Shown here: one piece after another, positions 44,418 to 54,460 of the stretch | Layout: every line of letters begins with the position of its first letter | Numbering within the stretch: the first letter of the stretch is position 1 | Origin: an uncultured Flavihumibacter sp. | GTDB taxonomy: Bacteria; Bacteroidota; Bacteroidia; Chitinophagales; Chitinophagaceae | Assembly (NCBI GenBank): GCA_902168105.1 | Contig: CABHOY010000028.1 | Span: forward strand, 26,172-90,171 | Reading direction: 5' to 3' | DNA: 64,000 nucleotides | The notes under the pieces: generated by a model | What the model was told of the DNA's origin: nothing | Databases searched by the model: none | What the model saw: the letters and a program-made list of their open reading frames with translations, nothing else | Program-made: the position numbers and the translations under genes

Positions 44418-45546
44418 TATGAACAGTCTTAAAGCACTTGCTATCACGATAATATGCAGTTTACCTGCTACAATGCTGCTCAGCAGCTGCAGCCACACAG
44501 AAGGTAGATCAGAAAGTAAAGAGGCCGCTGCGCCTGAAGAAGCAGCCATTTCAGCTATCACCCTGCAGAAGGGAAAATTGTCGTCCTCCCTGCAGATACC
44601 TGGTGAGCTGATCGCCTACCAGCAGGTAGACATCTATGCAAAGGTGAGCAGCTTTGTAAGAAAGCTGCATGTGGATGTAGGCTCGGAAGTAAGCACCGGC
44701 CAGTTACTGGCTACTATGGAAGCGCCTGAGATCACTTCTCAGCTGGCAGGCGCAGAATCCAGATTGAAAGCACAGGAGGCCATATACCTGGCCAGCAAAG
44801 CTAACTATGACCGTCTCTATTCTACCAGCCTGACACCGGGAACTGTGTCAAAGAACGACCTGGATATAGCGCTGGCGCGTCAGAACTCAGACAAGGCACA
44901 ACTGGATGCAGCAAAGGCTTCTTACAGGGAAATCACCGATACCCGGAACTACCTGGAGATCAGAGCGCCATTTTCAGGCGTTATAAGCGCAAGAAATGTC
45001 AGCGCGGGTGCTTATGTCGGTCCAACCGGGAAAGGCTCTGAATTCCCTTTATTTACCCTGCAGGAGCAAAAGAAGCTGCGTCTTGTGATCTCTGTTCCTG
45101 AGGCATACACTAGCTATCTCACAAATAACAGCGAGGTAAACTTCAACGTAAAGGCATTCACAGGCCAGTCATTCACCGCCAAGGTGAATCGCCTATCCGG
45201 CGCATTGGATACCAGGTTACGTTCACAGCGTATCGAAATGGATGTGATCAATAATGATAAAAAACTGCTTCCCGGCATGATCGCTGAAGTGAACATTCCG
45301 ATGAACAGTGCTGACAGTGCATTCCTGGTCCCCAAAACGGCAGTTGTGAATTCTACCCTGAATATATTCGTAGTAAGAGTAACCAATGGCAAGGCAGAAA
45401 GAGTACAGGTACAGACAGGACGTGAAGCAGACGGAAAAATTGAAATATATGGAAGTAATCTCAACGAGGGCGATACTATTGTAACTACCGCCACCGAAGA
45501 GTTAAGAGACGGCGCTGAACTAAAGCATGTAAAAACAGGCAAGTAA
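44410..45546 (+). CDS. RND adaptor (membrane fusion) lipoprotein
   Basis: 378 residues from the ATG at 44410, which overlaps the RND stop. ATG codons at 44395 and 44419 are alternatives; the frame back to 44323 runs deep inside the RND gene. A lipobox LLSSC (Cys about 28) anchors it. The fold order is biotinyl-lipoyl (IPGELIAYQQVDIYAKVSSFVRKLHVDVGSEVSTGQLLA), a helical hairpin (about 110-170), the second lipoyl half (IRAPFSGVISARNVSAGAYV) and a beta barrel. It links the RND pump to the TolC-type channel. The order channel-pump-adaptor is less common than adaptor-first. It ends before a terminator at 45565. Confidence 0.9.
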   Translation: MNNMNSLKALAITIICSLPATMLLSSCSHTEGRSESKEAAAPEEAAISAITLQKGKLSSSLQIPGELIAYQQVDIYAKVSSFVRKLHVDVGSEVSTGQLLATMEAPEITSQLAGAESRLKAQEAIYLASKANYDRLYSTSLTPGTVSKNDLDIALARQNSDKAQLDAAKASYREITDTRNYLEIRAPFSGVISARNVSAGAYVGPTGKGSEFPLFTLQEQKKLRLVISVPEAYTSYLTNNSEVNFNVKAFTGQSFTAKVNRLSGALDTRLRSQRIEMDVINNDKKLLPGMIAEVNIPMNSADSAFLVPKTAVVNSTLNIFVVRVTNGKAERVQVQTGREADGKIEIYGSNLNEGDTIVTTATEELRDGAELKHVKTGK

Positions 45547-45564
45547 GTAAGGATGTGATCAACG

Positions 45565-45597
45565 AAAAAGGCTGTCACTTGCGGACAGCCTTTTTAC
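45565..45597. terminator. Bidirectional terminator after the efflux operon
   Basis: A 12-bp stem (45565-45576 with 45584-45595) with a T-run, between convergent stop codons at 45546 and 45619. Confidence 0.85.
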
Positions 45598-45618
45598 ATA
45601 TATATAGGGAGCCGAATA

Positions 45619-47034
45619 CTATTGGATCAATACTTTCTTTGTATATATGCCGGAACCGTTTGTTACCACCAGGATATAGAACCCGCTGGCGATATTGCCG
45701 GTTGCAAGAGATACACGCTGTGTATTCGCCTTTTTGTAAGCCGCTACTTTTTTATTCACATCCAGTAACTGCACCTGCACAGGTTTTGTAGCATCATACT
45801 TTTCTACGGCTACGGTCAGATTACCACCACTGATAGCCGGATTAGGGAACACACTGATACCGGTACTTTCTTCATGCTGTATAGCAGCCGGAGACAAAGC
45901 AGCAACAACTACGGAAGAAACCTTATCATTCCAGTTAGTGACGTCCAGCAACGGTACATCAGAAGTAATAGTGGTACTGGCGCCGGAAAAGTTATTATTA
46001 ACATACAATGTTACCTGATATCCCGACGCTACTTTCAGCGAAGTAATATCATCGTTACGGGCGCCATACGCCTGTAACTGAGCCAGGGTATAACTACCCA
46101 CAGGCAGGTATACGCCGTAACCGCCATAGTTGCTGTCCTGGAACAGGCTTATAGCAATTGGCTGTGGTGTAGCATATGTAAAAGGATACGTTTGTTGTGC
46201 CTGTACAAACTGTGTTTCATACTGAGTGGTCCATCCGAAAGCTGTTGTAGCCAATGGCTTCAGGTTCACACCTGCAGCAGCGCTCCAGAAATGTACAAAC
46301 TCGCCCATATTCATGCTGTTGTAATTGTTACCGGACCTTGAGAAGTACAGGGACAGCTGATTGAAGTAACGGTTCAATACTTTAGCACCACCGTATTGGT
46401 TATAGATGGGATAGAACCAGTCTTTGAACCATGCGGTATTAGCCCTCGGAAAATTGTCGCGGGCAGCAGTGAAGTCATTGTAGGCTGATGTAGCTCTGCT
46501 TTCCAGACCTAAACCTTTGTACACATCATAAATAAATATCTCGGCCCATTTGCTATCGCCCCATATACCAAAGGCAGGTGAACCGTGCATGTTCTTCCCT
46601 CCTATCTCCACGATATGGGCCACTTCATGTGTGAGCAGGTTGTAATCGCCCTGGGTAGCGCTTGTCCACGGACCAGCGCCGGCATCGATCACATTTCTGT
46701 TGTCGTGACTTGCGTCAAAATAAGTAGAGGGGTGTCCGCCGCTATACTTATTTGTATGCAGGATGGCGAACAGGTGCGGATCGGTACCAAAGGAACCATA
46801 GGTCTTTTTGGTATAACGCCATACATCGCCGAGGTACTGGCGTGGCCAGGTGACAGACGTACTTACGTCATTGTCAAAATAAAGGGCCAGGTCATTGTCA
46901 TAAAAAACGCGTGAAATAAGCTGGTTGTGTTCAAACCAGTGTTCCTGCCAGGTAGCAGGAGGTGTTTGTGCTTTTACCTGGGTAACGGGAAATGCCAGGC
47001 AGGTCAGGAGTACCAATGCGTAGAACTTTTGCAT
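45619..47034 (-). CDS. Basic-secretory-type metallopeptidase with crystallin domain and T9SS CTD
   Basis: 471 residues: signal peptide (cleavage near KAQ), a catalytic domain of the plant/bacterial basic secretory protein family (PF04450-like, about 25-265) with the zinc motif HEVAH (136-140) and the family's [16 protein letters not shown] and [11 protein letters not shown]; a beta/gamma-crystallin domain (about 285-380: [31 protein letters not shown]); and a type A CTD (about 395-471: VFPNPAISGGN, SGFYILVVTNGSGIYTKKVLIQ) for T9SS export. It is a secreted or surface peptidase. Paralog of the next gene left to right. Confidence 0.85.
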   Translation of the reverse strand: MQKFYALVLLTCLAFPVTQVKAQTPPATWQEHWFEHNQLISRVFYDNDLALYFDNDVSTSVTWPRQYLGDVWRYTKKTYGSFGTDPHLFAILHTNKYSGGHPSTYFDASHDNRNVIDAGAGPWTSATQGDYNLLTHEVAHIVEIGGKNMHGSPAFGIWGDSKWAEIFIYDVYKGLGLESRATSAYNDFTAARDNFPRANTAWFKDWFYPIYNQYGGAKVLNRYFNQLSLYFSRSGNNYNSMNMGEFVHFWSAAAGVNLKPLATTAFGWTTQYETQFVQAQQTYPFTYATPQPIAISLFQDSNYGGYGVYLPVGSYTLAQLQAYGARNDDITSLKVASGYQVTLYVNNNFSGASTTITSDVPLLDVTNWNDKVSSVVVAALSPAAIQHEESTGISVFPNPAISGGNLTVAVEKYDATKPVQVQLLDVNKKVAAYKKANTQRVSLATGNIASGFYILVVTNGSGIYTKKVLIQ

Positions 47035-47166
47035 AAAAAACGGATTGAATGTTGAAAAAAACTGCCGGACGGTCTGTCCTACAGCGTTATATGAATAAAA
47101 GGACTTATTGTATAACTACTTTCTTCTTGTATCACTTCTTGCCGTTTACTGCTACCAGTATAAGAA

Positions 47167-47192
47167 TAGCACCGGCCATTACGCCGGTGCTA
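47167..47192. repeat. GC-rich hairpin in the gap between the two peptidase genes
   Basis: A perfect 10-bp stem (47167-47176 with 47183-47192) with a 6-nt loop and no T-run. The gap 47035-47386 otherwise holds only the terminator at 47333-47360. Confidence 0.6.
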
Positions 47193-47332
47193 ATAGGAAA
47201 CGCAGGATAGAATTGTTTTCTTATAAACCACTGCGGTCCTGCTGACACCCATCAGAAAAATTTCTGACATGCCCACCATAAGCGGGTCGGGTGCCGATTG
47301 GTCTACACATAGTAATGGTTGAATCTTGAGGG

Positions 47333-47360
47333 AAAAGCTGCCGGACAAACCATCCGGCAG
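47333..47360 (-). terminator. Terminator of the larger peptidase gene
   Basis: An 8-bp stem (CTGCCGGA 47338-47345 with TCCGGCAG 47353-47360) followed on the minus strand by CTTTT. Confidence 0.75.
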
Positions 47361-47386
47361 TGATATATGATAATCAGGAAAATATT

Positions 47387-48075
47387 TTACTGGATCAGTA
47401 CTTTACTGGTATATGTGTTTGTACCATTGGTTACTGTCAGTATGTAAAATCCGCTGGCCATGTTACTGGTAGCGATGTTCACAAGAGCTGCATTAGCTTT
47501 CTTATAAGCTACTACCTTCTTATTTACATCAATAACAGACACATTTACCGGAGCAGATGCATTGTATTTTTTAACATTCACGGTCAGTGTGCTGCCTTTT
47601 GCAACCGGGTTCGGATATACCAGGAGATTGCCATTAGCTTCAACACTTACATCTGTGGCATCAGGCGCATGTACAGCTGCCACTGTTCTCGGCGTCGCAA
47701 CTCCAACGATGCCATAACTGAATTTTTCCCAACCATCGATAGCCGGTCTGGTACAGGTCATTTCAGCAACACCATTTTCAGAAGAAACATACATGCCGTT
47801 GTTACCACGCAGGGAAACTGTACCATCACTATTGACGATCCAATCGAAGGCTTCCCAGCCCTGTATAGAAGGTCTGTTACAGGTCATGCTCTTCTCACCG
47901 TTTTCAGAAGAAACGAACAGGCCGCCATTGCTCAATCCCACCTTACCGTTACCTGCATCTGTTACCAGGAACTGGTTCCAACCTTGTACGGCAGTAGCAT
48001 TTGTAAACATAGCGCCTACACCGCCTTTAGAGCTCACGTAACCACCATTGTTACCTCTCAGCCACACAGTTTGTC
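47387..48075 (-). repeat. Duplicated trefoil-CTD coding block, copy 1
   Basis: The DNA from the stop codon through the trefoil is closely similar to 49325-49999, with long identical stretches and changes mostly at third codon positions. This points to recent duplication or gene conversion. Confidence 0.8.
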
Positions 48076-49240
48076 CGATAGGTGCAGGATTCTCAGTAGA
48101 TCTTTCTACGACAATAGAAGTTACAATGTCGTTCCAGGAAGCATCAATTGCGATAGCATCTGCAGTAAAGGTTTTGCTCGCGCCGGTGAAGTTATCATCA
48201 GCATAAAAGGTCACTTTATAACCCGGCAAGACTTTTATTGAAGAAACATCGTCATTGCGACCACCAAAAGCCTTTAACTTAGCCAGGTTATAACTGCCAG
48301 GTTGCAGGTATACGCCATAGCCACCGTAATTGATGTCCTGAAACAGACTTGCAGCTGTAGGTCCCCAGGGGGTGTAGGTAAAGGGATACTTCTGTTGCGC
48401 GGCTACAAACTGGCTTTCAAATTCGGCCGTCCAGCCAAAGGCGTTTGTCGCCATAGCTTTCAGGTTCACGCCAGCTGCACCGCTCCAGAAGTGGACGAAT
48501 TCTCCCATGTTCATACTTGGGTAGTCAGTACCTGACCGTTGAAAGTAGAGTGCTAACTGTATAAAATAGCGATTCAGTACCTGTGCTCCTCCATACTGGT
48601 TATAAATAGGATAGAACCAATCTCTGAACCAATAAGTATTGGGTCTCGGCGAGTTATTCGTTTGCGGATTAAACAGGTTATACGCGCCCGTAGCCCTGCT
48701 TTCCAGGCCAAGTGCTTTATAGGCGTCATAAATAAAGATCTCTGCCCACTTGCTATCGCCCCATATGCCGAAAGCAGGTGAATTATGCATGTTCTTACTG
48801 GCTCCCTCTACAATGTGCGATACTTCATGTGTAAGCAGATTATAATCATTTTCAGTAGCGCTTGTCCATGGACCATATCCGGCATCGATCACATTTCTGA
48901 AATCGTGACTGCCATCAAAATAAGTTGAAGGATGACCGCCGCCATATTTGTTTGTATGCAGGATAGCATACAGTTGCGGTTCTGTTCCGAATGAGCCGTA
49001 GAGTCTTTTGGTGTAGCGCCATAATGCAGACAGATGTTGCGTGGGCCAGGTAAGGGAACGACTTACTTCACTATCATAGTAGAGGGCAAGATCATTGTCA
49101 AGAAATACACGGGATACCACCTGGTTATGTTCAAACCAATGTTCCTGCCAGGTAGCAGGAGGCATTGTTTGTGCCTGTGTTGTTTGAGATGTGATTGCCA
49201 GGCTGCCGGCCATCAGTGCCAGCATAGAAAGTTTACGCAT
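47387..49240 (-). CDS. Basic-secretory-type metallopeptidase with crystallin and beta-trefoil domains and T9SS CTD
   Basis: 617 residues: signal peptide (cleavage near TTQAQ); PF04450-like peptidase (about 25-270) with HEVSH (138-142); beta/gamma-crystallin domain (about 290-385); a fascin-like beta-trefoil (about 395-520) of three repeats ending in YVSSENG or a variant; type A CTD (about 540-617, [22 protein letters not shown]). The peptidase and crystallin parts match the 471-residue paralog, while the trefoil and CTD match the GH5-GH18 protein closely even at DNA level, so the gene is a mosaic. T9SS-exported; substrate unknown. Trefoils of this type often bind carbohydrate, which I infer here. 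Confidence 0.85.
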   Translation of the reverse strand: MRKLSMLALMAGSLAITSQTTQAQTMPPATWQEHWFEHNQVVSRVFLDNDLALYYDSEVSRSLTWPTQHLSALWRYTKRLYGSFGTEPQLYAILHTNKYGGGHPSTYFDGSHDFRNVIDAGYGPWTSATENDYNLLTHEVSHIVEGASKNMHNSPAFGIWGDSKWAEIFIYDAYKALGLESRATGAYNLFNPQTNNSPRPNTYWFRDWFYPIYNQYGGAQVLNRYFIQLALYFQRSGTDYPSMNMGEFVHFWSGAAGVNLKAMATNAFGWTAEFESQFVAAQQKYPFTYTPWGPTAASLFQDINYGGYGVYLQPGSYNLAKLKAFGGRNDDVSSIKVLPGYKVTFYADDNFTGASKTFTADAIAIDASWNDIVTSIVVERSTENPAPIGQTVWLRGNNGGYVSSKGGVGAMFTNATAVQGWNQFLVTDAGNGKVGLSNGGLFVSSENGEKSMTCNRPSIQGWEAFDWIVNSDGTVSLRGNNGMYVSSENGVAEMTCTRPAIDGWEKFSYGIVGVATPRTVAAVHAPDATDVSVEANGNLLVYPNPVAKGSTLTVNVKKYNASAPVNVSVIDVNKKVVAYKKANAALVNIATSNMASGFYILTVTNGTNTYTSKVLIQ

Positions 49241-49284
49241 TATACAAAGGAAATTATGAGGGAAAATGGAAAAACTAATAAAGA

Positions 49285-49313
49285 AGAAGGACTACCATTA
49301 CGGTAGCCCTTCT
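49285..49313 (-). terminator. Terminator of the GH5-GH18 gene
   Basis: A 12-nt stem (49285-49296 with 49302-49313) with one mismatch and a pyrimidine-rich tail on the minus strand, 12 nt after the stop. Confidence 0.6.
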
Positions 49314-49324
49314 GAAATAAAATA

Positions 49325-49999
49325 TTACTGGATCAGTACTTTGCTGGTATAAATATTTTTACCATTGGTTACTGTCAGTATGTAGAATCCGCTGGCCATG
49401 TTACCTGTAGAGATATTTACAACAGCAGCATTAGCTTTCTTGTAAGCTACTACTTTCTTGTTCACATCGATCACAGATACATTTACCGGAGCAGATGCAT
49501 TGTATTTTTTAACATTCACAACCAGTGTGCTGCCTTTTACAACCGGGTTTGGATATACCAACAGGCTGCCATTAGCTTCAACACTCATATCTGTAGCAGG
49601 TGTGTGTACGGCCGCTGTTGTTCTAGCTGCTGCACCTACGACGCCATAGTTGAATTTCTCCCAGCCATCGATAGTAGGTCTGGTACAAGTCATTTCAGCT
49701 ATACCGTTTTCAGAAGAAACATACATGCCGTTGCTACCACGCAGAGAGATAGAACCATCACCATTATCGATCCAGTCAAACACTTCCCATCCTTCAACTG
49801 CAGGTCTGTTACAAGTTATGCTCTTCTCACCGTTTTCAGAAGAAACGAACAGACCACCATTGCTCAGTGCAATCTTACCATTACCAGCGTCAGTTACCAG
49901 GAACTGGTTCCAGCCCTGTACAGCAGTAGCGTTTGTAAACATAGCGCCTACACCGCCTTTAGAGCTCACGTAGCCACCATTGTTACCCTGCAGCCAGAT
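49325..49999 (-). repeat. Duplicated trefoil-CTD coding block, copy 2
   Basis: The partner of 47387-48075; encodes trefoil 2 and the CTD of the GH5-GH18 protein. Confidence 0.8.
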
Positions 50000-52693
50000 A
50001 GTTTTTCCGATCGGAGCGGTACCCGGGTTCGGATCAGTACCTGGATCTGTACCAGGATCAGTTGTACCACCTCTCTGTAATACTACCTCGTTGATAGCAC
50101 TCAGGAGTGAATTAGCACCGGTAACGTCCTGAGAAAGTTCCCAGATCATGATACCACCACCCTGATCAAATGCCAGGTTAGTTTTAGCCTTCATAGTTGG
50201 AATACCGTTGTAACCTACGCCCTGGTAAGTATCTGCATTAGGGCTTGCGCCTCTTGCCAGCAGCTGAGCATAAGATTCCCAACTATCTCTACCATAGAAA
50301 GGAACACCGAGGATCGCTTTCTCTTTAGGCAAGCCACGGCCAACCCAATAGTTCAGGGAGCGCTGTGCATAGCTATAGGTAGAGTGCTGATATGTATTCT
50401 CATCATAAGCCATCAGTGTCAGGTAATCTACCAGCGGGAACACGCTACTGAGGATGCTACCGCCATTCTCACCAACAACAGCAGCTGTCAGCGCCTTACC
50501 ACGGCTATGCAGCTGATTAGACAGTTGTGTCATCAGCAATACATAGTTATTTGCAGAAGCTCCGTTATCAGGATATTCCCAGTCGATGTCGGCACCGTCC
50601 AGGTTATACTGACTTACGAATGCAATTACAGCGTTTACGAAAGTAGTACGGCTGGTTGCATTAGCGGCCAGGTTTTCAAAGCCCTGATCATTACCACCGT
50701 TCCATCCACCGATAGAGATAGATACTTTTACGCCGGCAGCATGGGACTGAGATACCAGCGCCTGCAGTGCAGCCGGGTTATCCAGCGCCTGTAAAGTACC
50801 GTTATTGTTAGGCAGGAGGAATGCATAGTTGATATGGGTCAGTTTACCATAAGGCACTTTCGCAGTGCTTGGGCTACCTGCCCATCCTGGCCAGTAACCT
50901 ACCACTTTGAATTTATTCGGAGAAGGATTGTTTATTGAAGTATCTGGAGTTTCCGGATCTTCAACAGGAGGAGTACCTGTTACGACACCGAAAGAAAACG
51001 CTTCCCATCCCTGTACCGTTGGTCTTGTACAGGTCATGGCAATTGTACCGTTCTCGGAAGAAACGTACAGACCATTGTTACCTCTCAGTGCTATCTTGCC
51101 ATCGCCGGTTTCCATCCAGTCAAATTGTTCCCAGCCCTGAATTGTTGGTCTGCTAGCTGTAATTGCCTGTTCGCCGTTCTCAGAAGAAACATAACCGGAA
51201 TTACCTTTCAGCGCAATCTTACCGTTGCCGGCATCAACTACCTGGAAGAGTTCCCATGCCTGAGGAGCATCAGCATCGCACCACATAGCACCTACGCCAT
51301 TCTTGGTTGTAACATATTTACCATTGAAGCCCTGCAGCCATATGGTCTTACCGATCGGTGCATTCGGAGAACTTTTACCAGGAGCAACAGCTGCGATGGT
51401 ATTGGTATTCTTTACGTTATTTGCAAATTTGATGTTGTTCAGTACTGCATTCATGTTACCTGCACCATCCACCAGGTATGGAGGAGGGATACGCAGCAGC
51501 GCAGCATTTTCACCAGCATCGAAACGTTTGTAAGTCCAGTGGAACCAACCCACTCCTGCAGCATTCATTGCAGCGATATTGCCACGCAGCCAGTCACTGC
51601 CATTCTCACCAGTTTCACCTACCACAACTGGAACGTTGTGTGTGTTACGGAAATTGCTGATGTTACCCAGTTCATTGATCTGGTTAGCATCGCCATTGGT
51701 AGTGGTAGTAGAAAGAGAAGTGCCATAACGGTGTGCATTGTACACCAGGTTACTCCTGTTGGTAAAGGTGAAAGGCTCCAGGTAGTTATACTGGTTACCC
51801 CAGCCATTACCTTCGATCATGAGGAGGTGTGTGTCACCTTGTGCGCGGATAGCATTGATCAATCTTTCAAACAGCGCATGGATGCTCTGATTGGCAGGTA
51901 CATGGTTTGGCTCGTTGATCAAGTCATAAAATGCGATCCTGTCATCGTTGATGTAACGGGCAGAAATGCGTTGCCATAAACGTACGGTGATGTCCTGATA
52001 GATAGGTTTGTTCCACAGGTCATTGCCTACAAATGCATCAGCGATGTTGGCATCAGTACCTGCGGCGCCGGGAGCAGCATGCAGGTCCAGTACAACATAC
52101 ATGTTGTTGGAAGCCGCCCATTTCAGCAAACTGTCTGTCAGACGGAAACCTTCCAGGTTAGCATCATTGAACAGGCTGTTGCTGTTGTACCAGGAAGTCA
52201 GCGAGCTAACATAGCTGTTGTAATTCCCCTGGTTACGCGCTACACCATTCCTTACTGCGCGCTGTGCAGACGTCAGGAACAGGTCATAGTGCAATGGCAG
52301 ACGGATACTGTTAAAACCCAGGGAAGCGATGTAATCAACATCAGCTTTGGTGATGAAGTTGTTACGCCAATTCTGGTAGAAAGCCTCGACAGCTGCATCG
52401 CTCTGTCCCTGATCATACAGGCCTTTTTTAACTGACCATTGGGTACCGCCACCACCGGGTCTCATCATATACCCTTCCTGCAATAACCAGCCACCAACGT
52501 TGATCCCTTTAAAGATCACTTCCTGGTTACTGGCATTAACAATACGTTTCCCGTCGGCCCGGAGGCGGGACAACTGGGAATAAGCCTGCCCGGCCCCAAG
52601 ACACAGGGTAAGCAAAAGCAGTGAACAAAATAGTCTTAGTTGACGCAAACTTCGTGGAAGGACGCACAACCGGTTTGTGTAATGGATCTTCAT
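49325..52693 (-). CDS. Bifunctional GH5-GH18 enzyme with two beta-trefoils and T9SS CTD
   Basis: 1122 residues: long signal peptide (cleavage near AYSQ); GH5 cellulase-type domain (about 45-430) with acid/base Glu261 in LINEPNH and nucleophile Glu360 in VVVGETG; fascin-like trefoil 1 (about 445-570); GH18 domain (about 593-875) with the DxxDxDxE motif ending in catalytic Glu706 ([11 protein letters not shown]) and YDEN after it; a Thr-Asp-Pro-Gly linker (878-892); trefoil 2 (about 893-1018); type A CTD (about 1040-1122). GH5 members cleave beta-glucans or mannans, GH18 members chitin or related GlcNAc polymers, so it may attack two components of fungal wall. Exact substrates are unproven. Confidence 0.9.
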   Translation of the reverse strand: MKIHYTNRLCVLPRSLRQLRLFCSLLLLTLCLGAGQAYSQLSRLRADGKRIVNASNQEVIFKGINVGGWLLQEGYMMRPGGGGTQWSVKKGLYDQGQSDAAVEAFYQNWRNNFITKADVDYIASLGFNSIRLPLHYDLFLTSAQRAVRNGVARNQGNYNSYVSSLTSWYNSNSLFNDANLEGFRLTDSLLKWAASNNMYVVLDLHAAPGAAGTDANIADAFVGNDLWNKPIYQDITVRLWQRISARYINDDRIAFYDLINEPNHVPANQSIHALFERLINAIRAQGDTHLLMIEGNGWGNQYNYLEPFTFTNRSNLVYNAHRYGTSLSTTTTNGDANQINELGNISNFRNTHNVPVVVGETGENGSDWLRGNIAAMNAAGVGWFHWTYKRFDAGENAALLRIPPPYLVDGAGNMNAVLNNIKFANNVKNTNTIAAVAPGKSSPNAPIGKTIWLQGFNGKYVTTKNGVGAMWCDADAPQAWELFQVVDAGNGKIALKGNSGYVSSENGEQAITASRPTIQGWEQFDWMETGDGKIALRGNNGLYVSSENGTIAMTCTRPTVQGWEAFSFGVVTGTPPVEDPETPDTSINNPSPNKFKVVGYWPGWAGSPSTAKVPYGKLTHINYAFLLPNNNGTLQALDNPAALQALVSQSHAAGVKVSISIGGWNGGNDQGFENLAANATSRTTFVNAVIAFVSQYNLDGADIDWEYPDNGASANNYVLLMTQLSNQLHSRGKALTAAVVGENGGSILSSVFPLVDYLTLMAYDENTYQHSTYSYAQRSLNYWVGRGLPKEKAILGVPFYGRDSWESYAQLLARGASPNADTYQGVGYNGIPTMKAKTNLAFDQGGGIMIWELSQDVTGANSLLSAINEVVLQRGGTTDPGTDPGTDPNPGTAPIGKTIWLQGNNGGYVSSKGGVGAMFTNATAVQGWNQFLVTDAGNGKIALSNGGLFVSSENGEKSITCNRPAVEGWEVFDWIDNGDGSISLRGSNGMYVSSENGIAEMTCTRPTIDGWEKFNYGVVGAAARTTAAVHTPATDMSVEANGSLLVYPNPVVKGSTLVVNVKKYNASAPVNVSVIDVNKKVVAYKKANAAVVNISTGNMASGFYILTVTNGKNIYTSKVLIQ

Positions 52694-53025
52694 AGAGGGT
52701 GTTTAAGGTTTTCACATAGAATAATGGCTTGGCTACCGGCTCGGTAAAGCCAGGCTAACATAGATGTCGCATCAGAGGTCAAGGGGTACTACGCAAACGA
52801 TTGCTTTTTTTTAAAAGAGTATGGGCAGATAACACATTCCACTGATGTACAGCGGTATAAAACGTCAAACAGACACATGAATGTTGCAACAGGTATCAGA
52901 CAGGGGAAAGAATATATATGCAGCGTAAGAAATAATATGTTCTTACTATAAAAAGCAACTCCTCCAAAGTGACGGTTATCACTAATGGAGGAGTTGTTTT
53001 ATTTACAGATGATCTCCGAAGAATT
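52694..53025. other. Intergenic region upstream of the GH5-GH18 gene
   Basis: No gene seen. It contains the terminator at 52950-52996 and a small hairpin near 52733-52757 in the leader of the GH5-GH18 gene. No full TAnnTTTG match facing that gene was found. Confidence 0.5.
52950..52996 (-). terminator. Terminator of the cvfB-like gene
   Basis: An 11-bp stem (52956-52966 with 52986-52996) with an internal AGTGA/TCACT pair; on the minus strand it ends in CTTTTTATAG. Confidence 0.75.
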
Positions 53026-53859
53026 TTACTCTTCATCGATCAGTTTAATGCCTGTCTGGGTAAAGATGATCTTACGTTGTTTATACAAGGCGCCGGTGGT
53101 CATCTTAAACGTCTTCTTACTCATGTTGAAAAACTCATAGATCTCTTCAGGGTCCGATTTGTCGTGGTAAGGCAGGTAACCGTCATTCTCCTTCAGCAGC
53201 CGTAGGATCTTATCAGCTTCGTTTTCCACCCTTTCATAACCGGGTTTGCCTACCACTACATCTATCTTATCTCTTTTGATGGATTTTACAAAGCCTTTAA
53301 GTTTATCTCCGATATCCACAACGCCGAATACCTCACTGTAATGTAAGATACCGGTATGCTGGTTATTGATGATCACAACAAAACCGATCTCTGAGCGGCG
53401 GTAAACGATCATGTCTACAACATCCAGCTCTTTCACCGTCAGGTTTTCGTTGCTTAAATAAGGATCTATTTTTTCTGTAGCAGCTACCCTTCCCGTTAAT
53501 TCATCCAGATAGATCTTTACCAGGTAATCCTGTCCGGGGTGCATTTTGCTGATCTGTTTGGAAGCAGGAACAAACAGATCTTTCATCAGGCCCCAGTCAA
53601 GGAAAGCACCTTGTTCAGTAACACCGGTTGCCTTCAGGTTTACGATATCACCTATAATGCCATATGGCTCCTGATTGGTAGCCGTCAATCTGTTCTCTGA
53701 ATCATGGTAAATGAATACTTTGAGCTCATCCCCTTTTTTTGCATCCTGTGGCACAAAACGTTTAGGCATCAGGATCTCCTGTTCTCCGCCATCCAGGAAC
53801 AGGCCAAACTCACTCTCTTTCTTAACCCGTAACAGGTTGTATTCACCTACTTTATACAT
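53026..53859 (-). CDS. CvfB/YitL-type S1-domain RNA-binding protein
   Basis: 277 residues. Tandem S1-like beta barrels: VGEYNLLRVKKESEFGLFLDGG, GIIGDIVNLKATGVTEQGAFLDWGLMKDLFVPASKQ and MIVYRRSEIGFVVIINNQHTGILHYSEVF, then a C-terminal winged-helix segment (YLPYHDKSDPEEIYEFFNMSKKTFKMTTGALYKQRKI). This is the CvfB layout. In Staphylococcus, CvfB binds RNA and affects virulence genes; here only RNA binding is implied. It is 30 nt downstream of the YdeI-like gene, probably in one unit. Confidence 0.85.
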   Translation of the reverse strand: MYKVGEYNLLRVKKESEFGLFLDGGEQEILMPKRFVPQDAKKGDELKVFIYHDSENRLTATNQEPYGIIGDIVNLKATGVTEQGAFLDWGLMKDLFVPASKQISKMHPGQDYLVKIYLDELTGRVAATEKIDPYLSNENLTVKELDVVDMIVYRRSEIGFVVIINNQHTGILHYSEVFGVVDIGDKLKGFVKSIKRDKIDVVVGKPGYERVENEADKILRLLKENDGYLPYHDKSDPEEIYEFFNMSKKTFKMTTGALYKQRKIIFTQTGIKLIDEE

Positions 53860-53889
53860 GTAATCTCTTATTTAGTCGCAAATGTACAA

Positions 53890-54396
53890 TTACTTTCCCT
53901 TGTTCGATCGGATCATTGTTCCATAATCCTGTTTCCGGGCCAGGGCTGTTACTGCCTGTGCAATACGTTTTGCTTTTGTAGGCTCGGTTTTGGCACTTTC
54001 TATCCACTTCATGAAATAGTTCCTGTGCCCTTTGGTAAGGCTATTAAAGAAGGCCAGCGCGTCCGGTTCATCATCCAGGCATTCCATCAGTTCCGGGCAG
54101 GTAACAGGCTCGGGATTATCATCCTCCATGATCTGTACGACCAGCTGCGCCCCTGCTCTTTTTGCAATGCCTTTACGGATCCCGGCATTCAACGGCATGA
54201 TAAACGAACCATCCCCCATCGGCATTAACGCAATAGCCTCGATAGCATATTGGTCCAGTTTCCCTTTTACCCGAAATGATTTCTTGTTCCCCGGCTTTAG
54301 CTCCTGTGCAATATCTTCCGGGATAACGATATAGGTCCATCCAGTCTTCTCCCCCTGCTTTTCAAACCTCAACATGGTGGCGGTATACTTAACCAT
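53890..54396 (-). CDS. DUF1905 / YdeI (OmdA) domain protein
   Basis: 168 residues: a DUF1905 beta-barrel (about 1-95, GWTYIVIPEDIAQELKPGNKKSFRVKGKLD and LPLNAGIRKGIAKRAGAQL-like stretch) joined to a YdeI/OmdA helical domain (about 100-168, LAFFNSLTKGHRNYFMKWIESAKTEPTKAKRI). YdeI-type proteins have been linked to resistance to cationic peptides and bacteriocins, but their biochemistry is unclear. No signal peptide. First gene of a unit with the CvfB-like gene. Confidence 0.8.
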   Translation of the reverse strand: MVKYTATMLRFEKQGEKTGWTYIVIPEDIAQELKPGNKKSFRVKGKLDQYAIEAIALMPMGDGSFIMPLNAGIRKGIAKRAGAQLVVQIMEDDNPEPVTCPELMECLDDEPDALAFFNSLTKGHRNYFMKWIESAKTEPTKAKRIAQAVTALARKQDYGTMIRSNKGK

Positions 54397-54460
54397 CTTG
54401 CTTTTTTTTGCTAACTTACTTAATAGCTATGAATTTTAACAATCTATAGAATACCGTATT

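Noticed and set aside
47360..48241. 293-codon plus-strand ORF
   Set aside because: It is antisense to the trefoil-CTD part of the metallopeptidase gene, is Cys/His-rich with no family pattern, and the opposite strand encodes clear domains.
47393..51350. Possible CRISPR-like or satellite repeats
   Set aside because: The repeats are coding: trefoil modules and CTDs with silent changes, not spaced short repeats.
51125..51979. 284-codon plus-strand ORF
   Set aside because: Antisense shadow of the GH5/trefoil coding region, no domain or start context.
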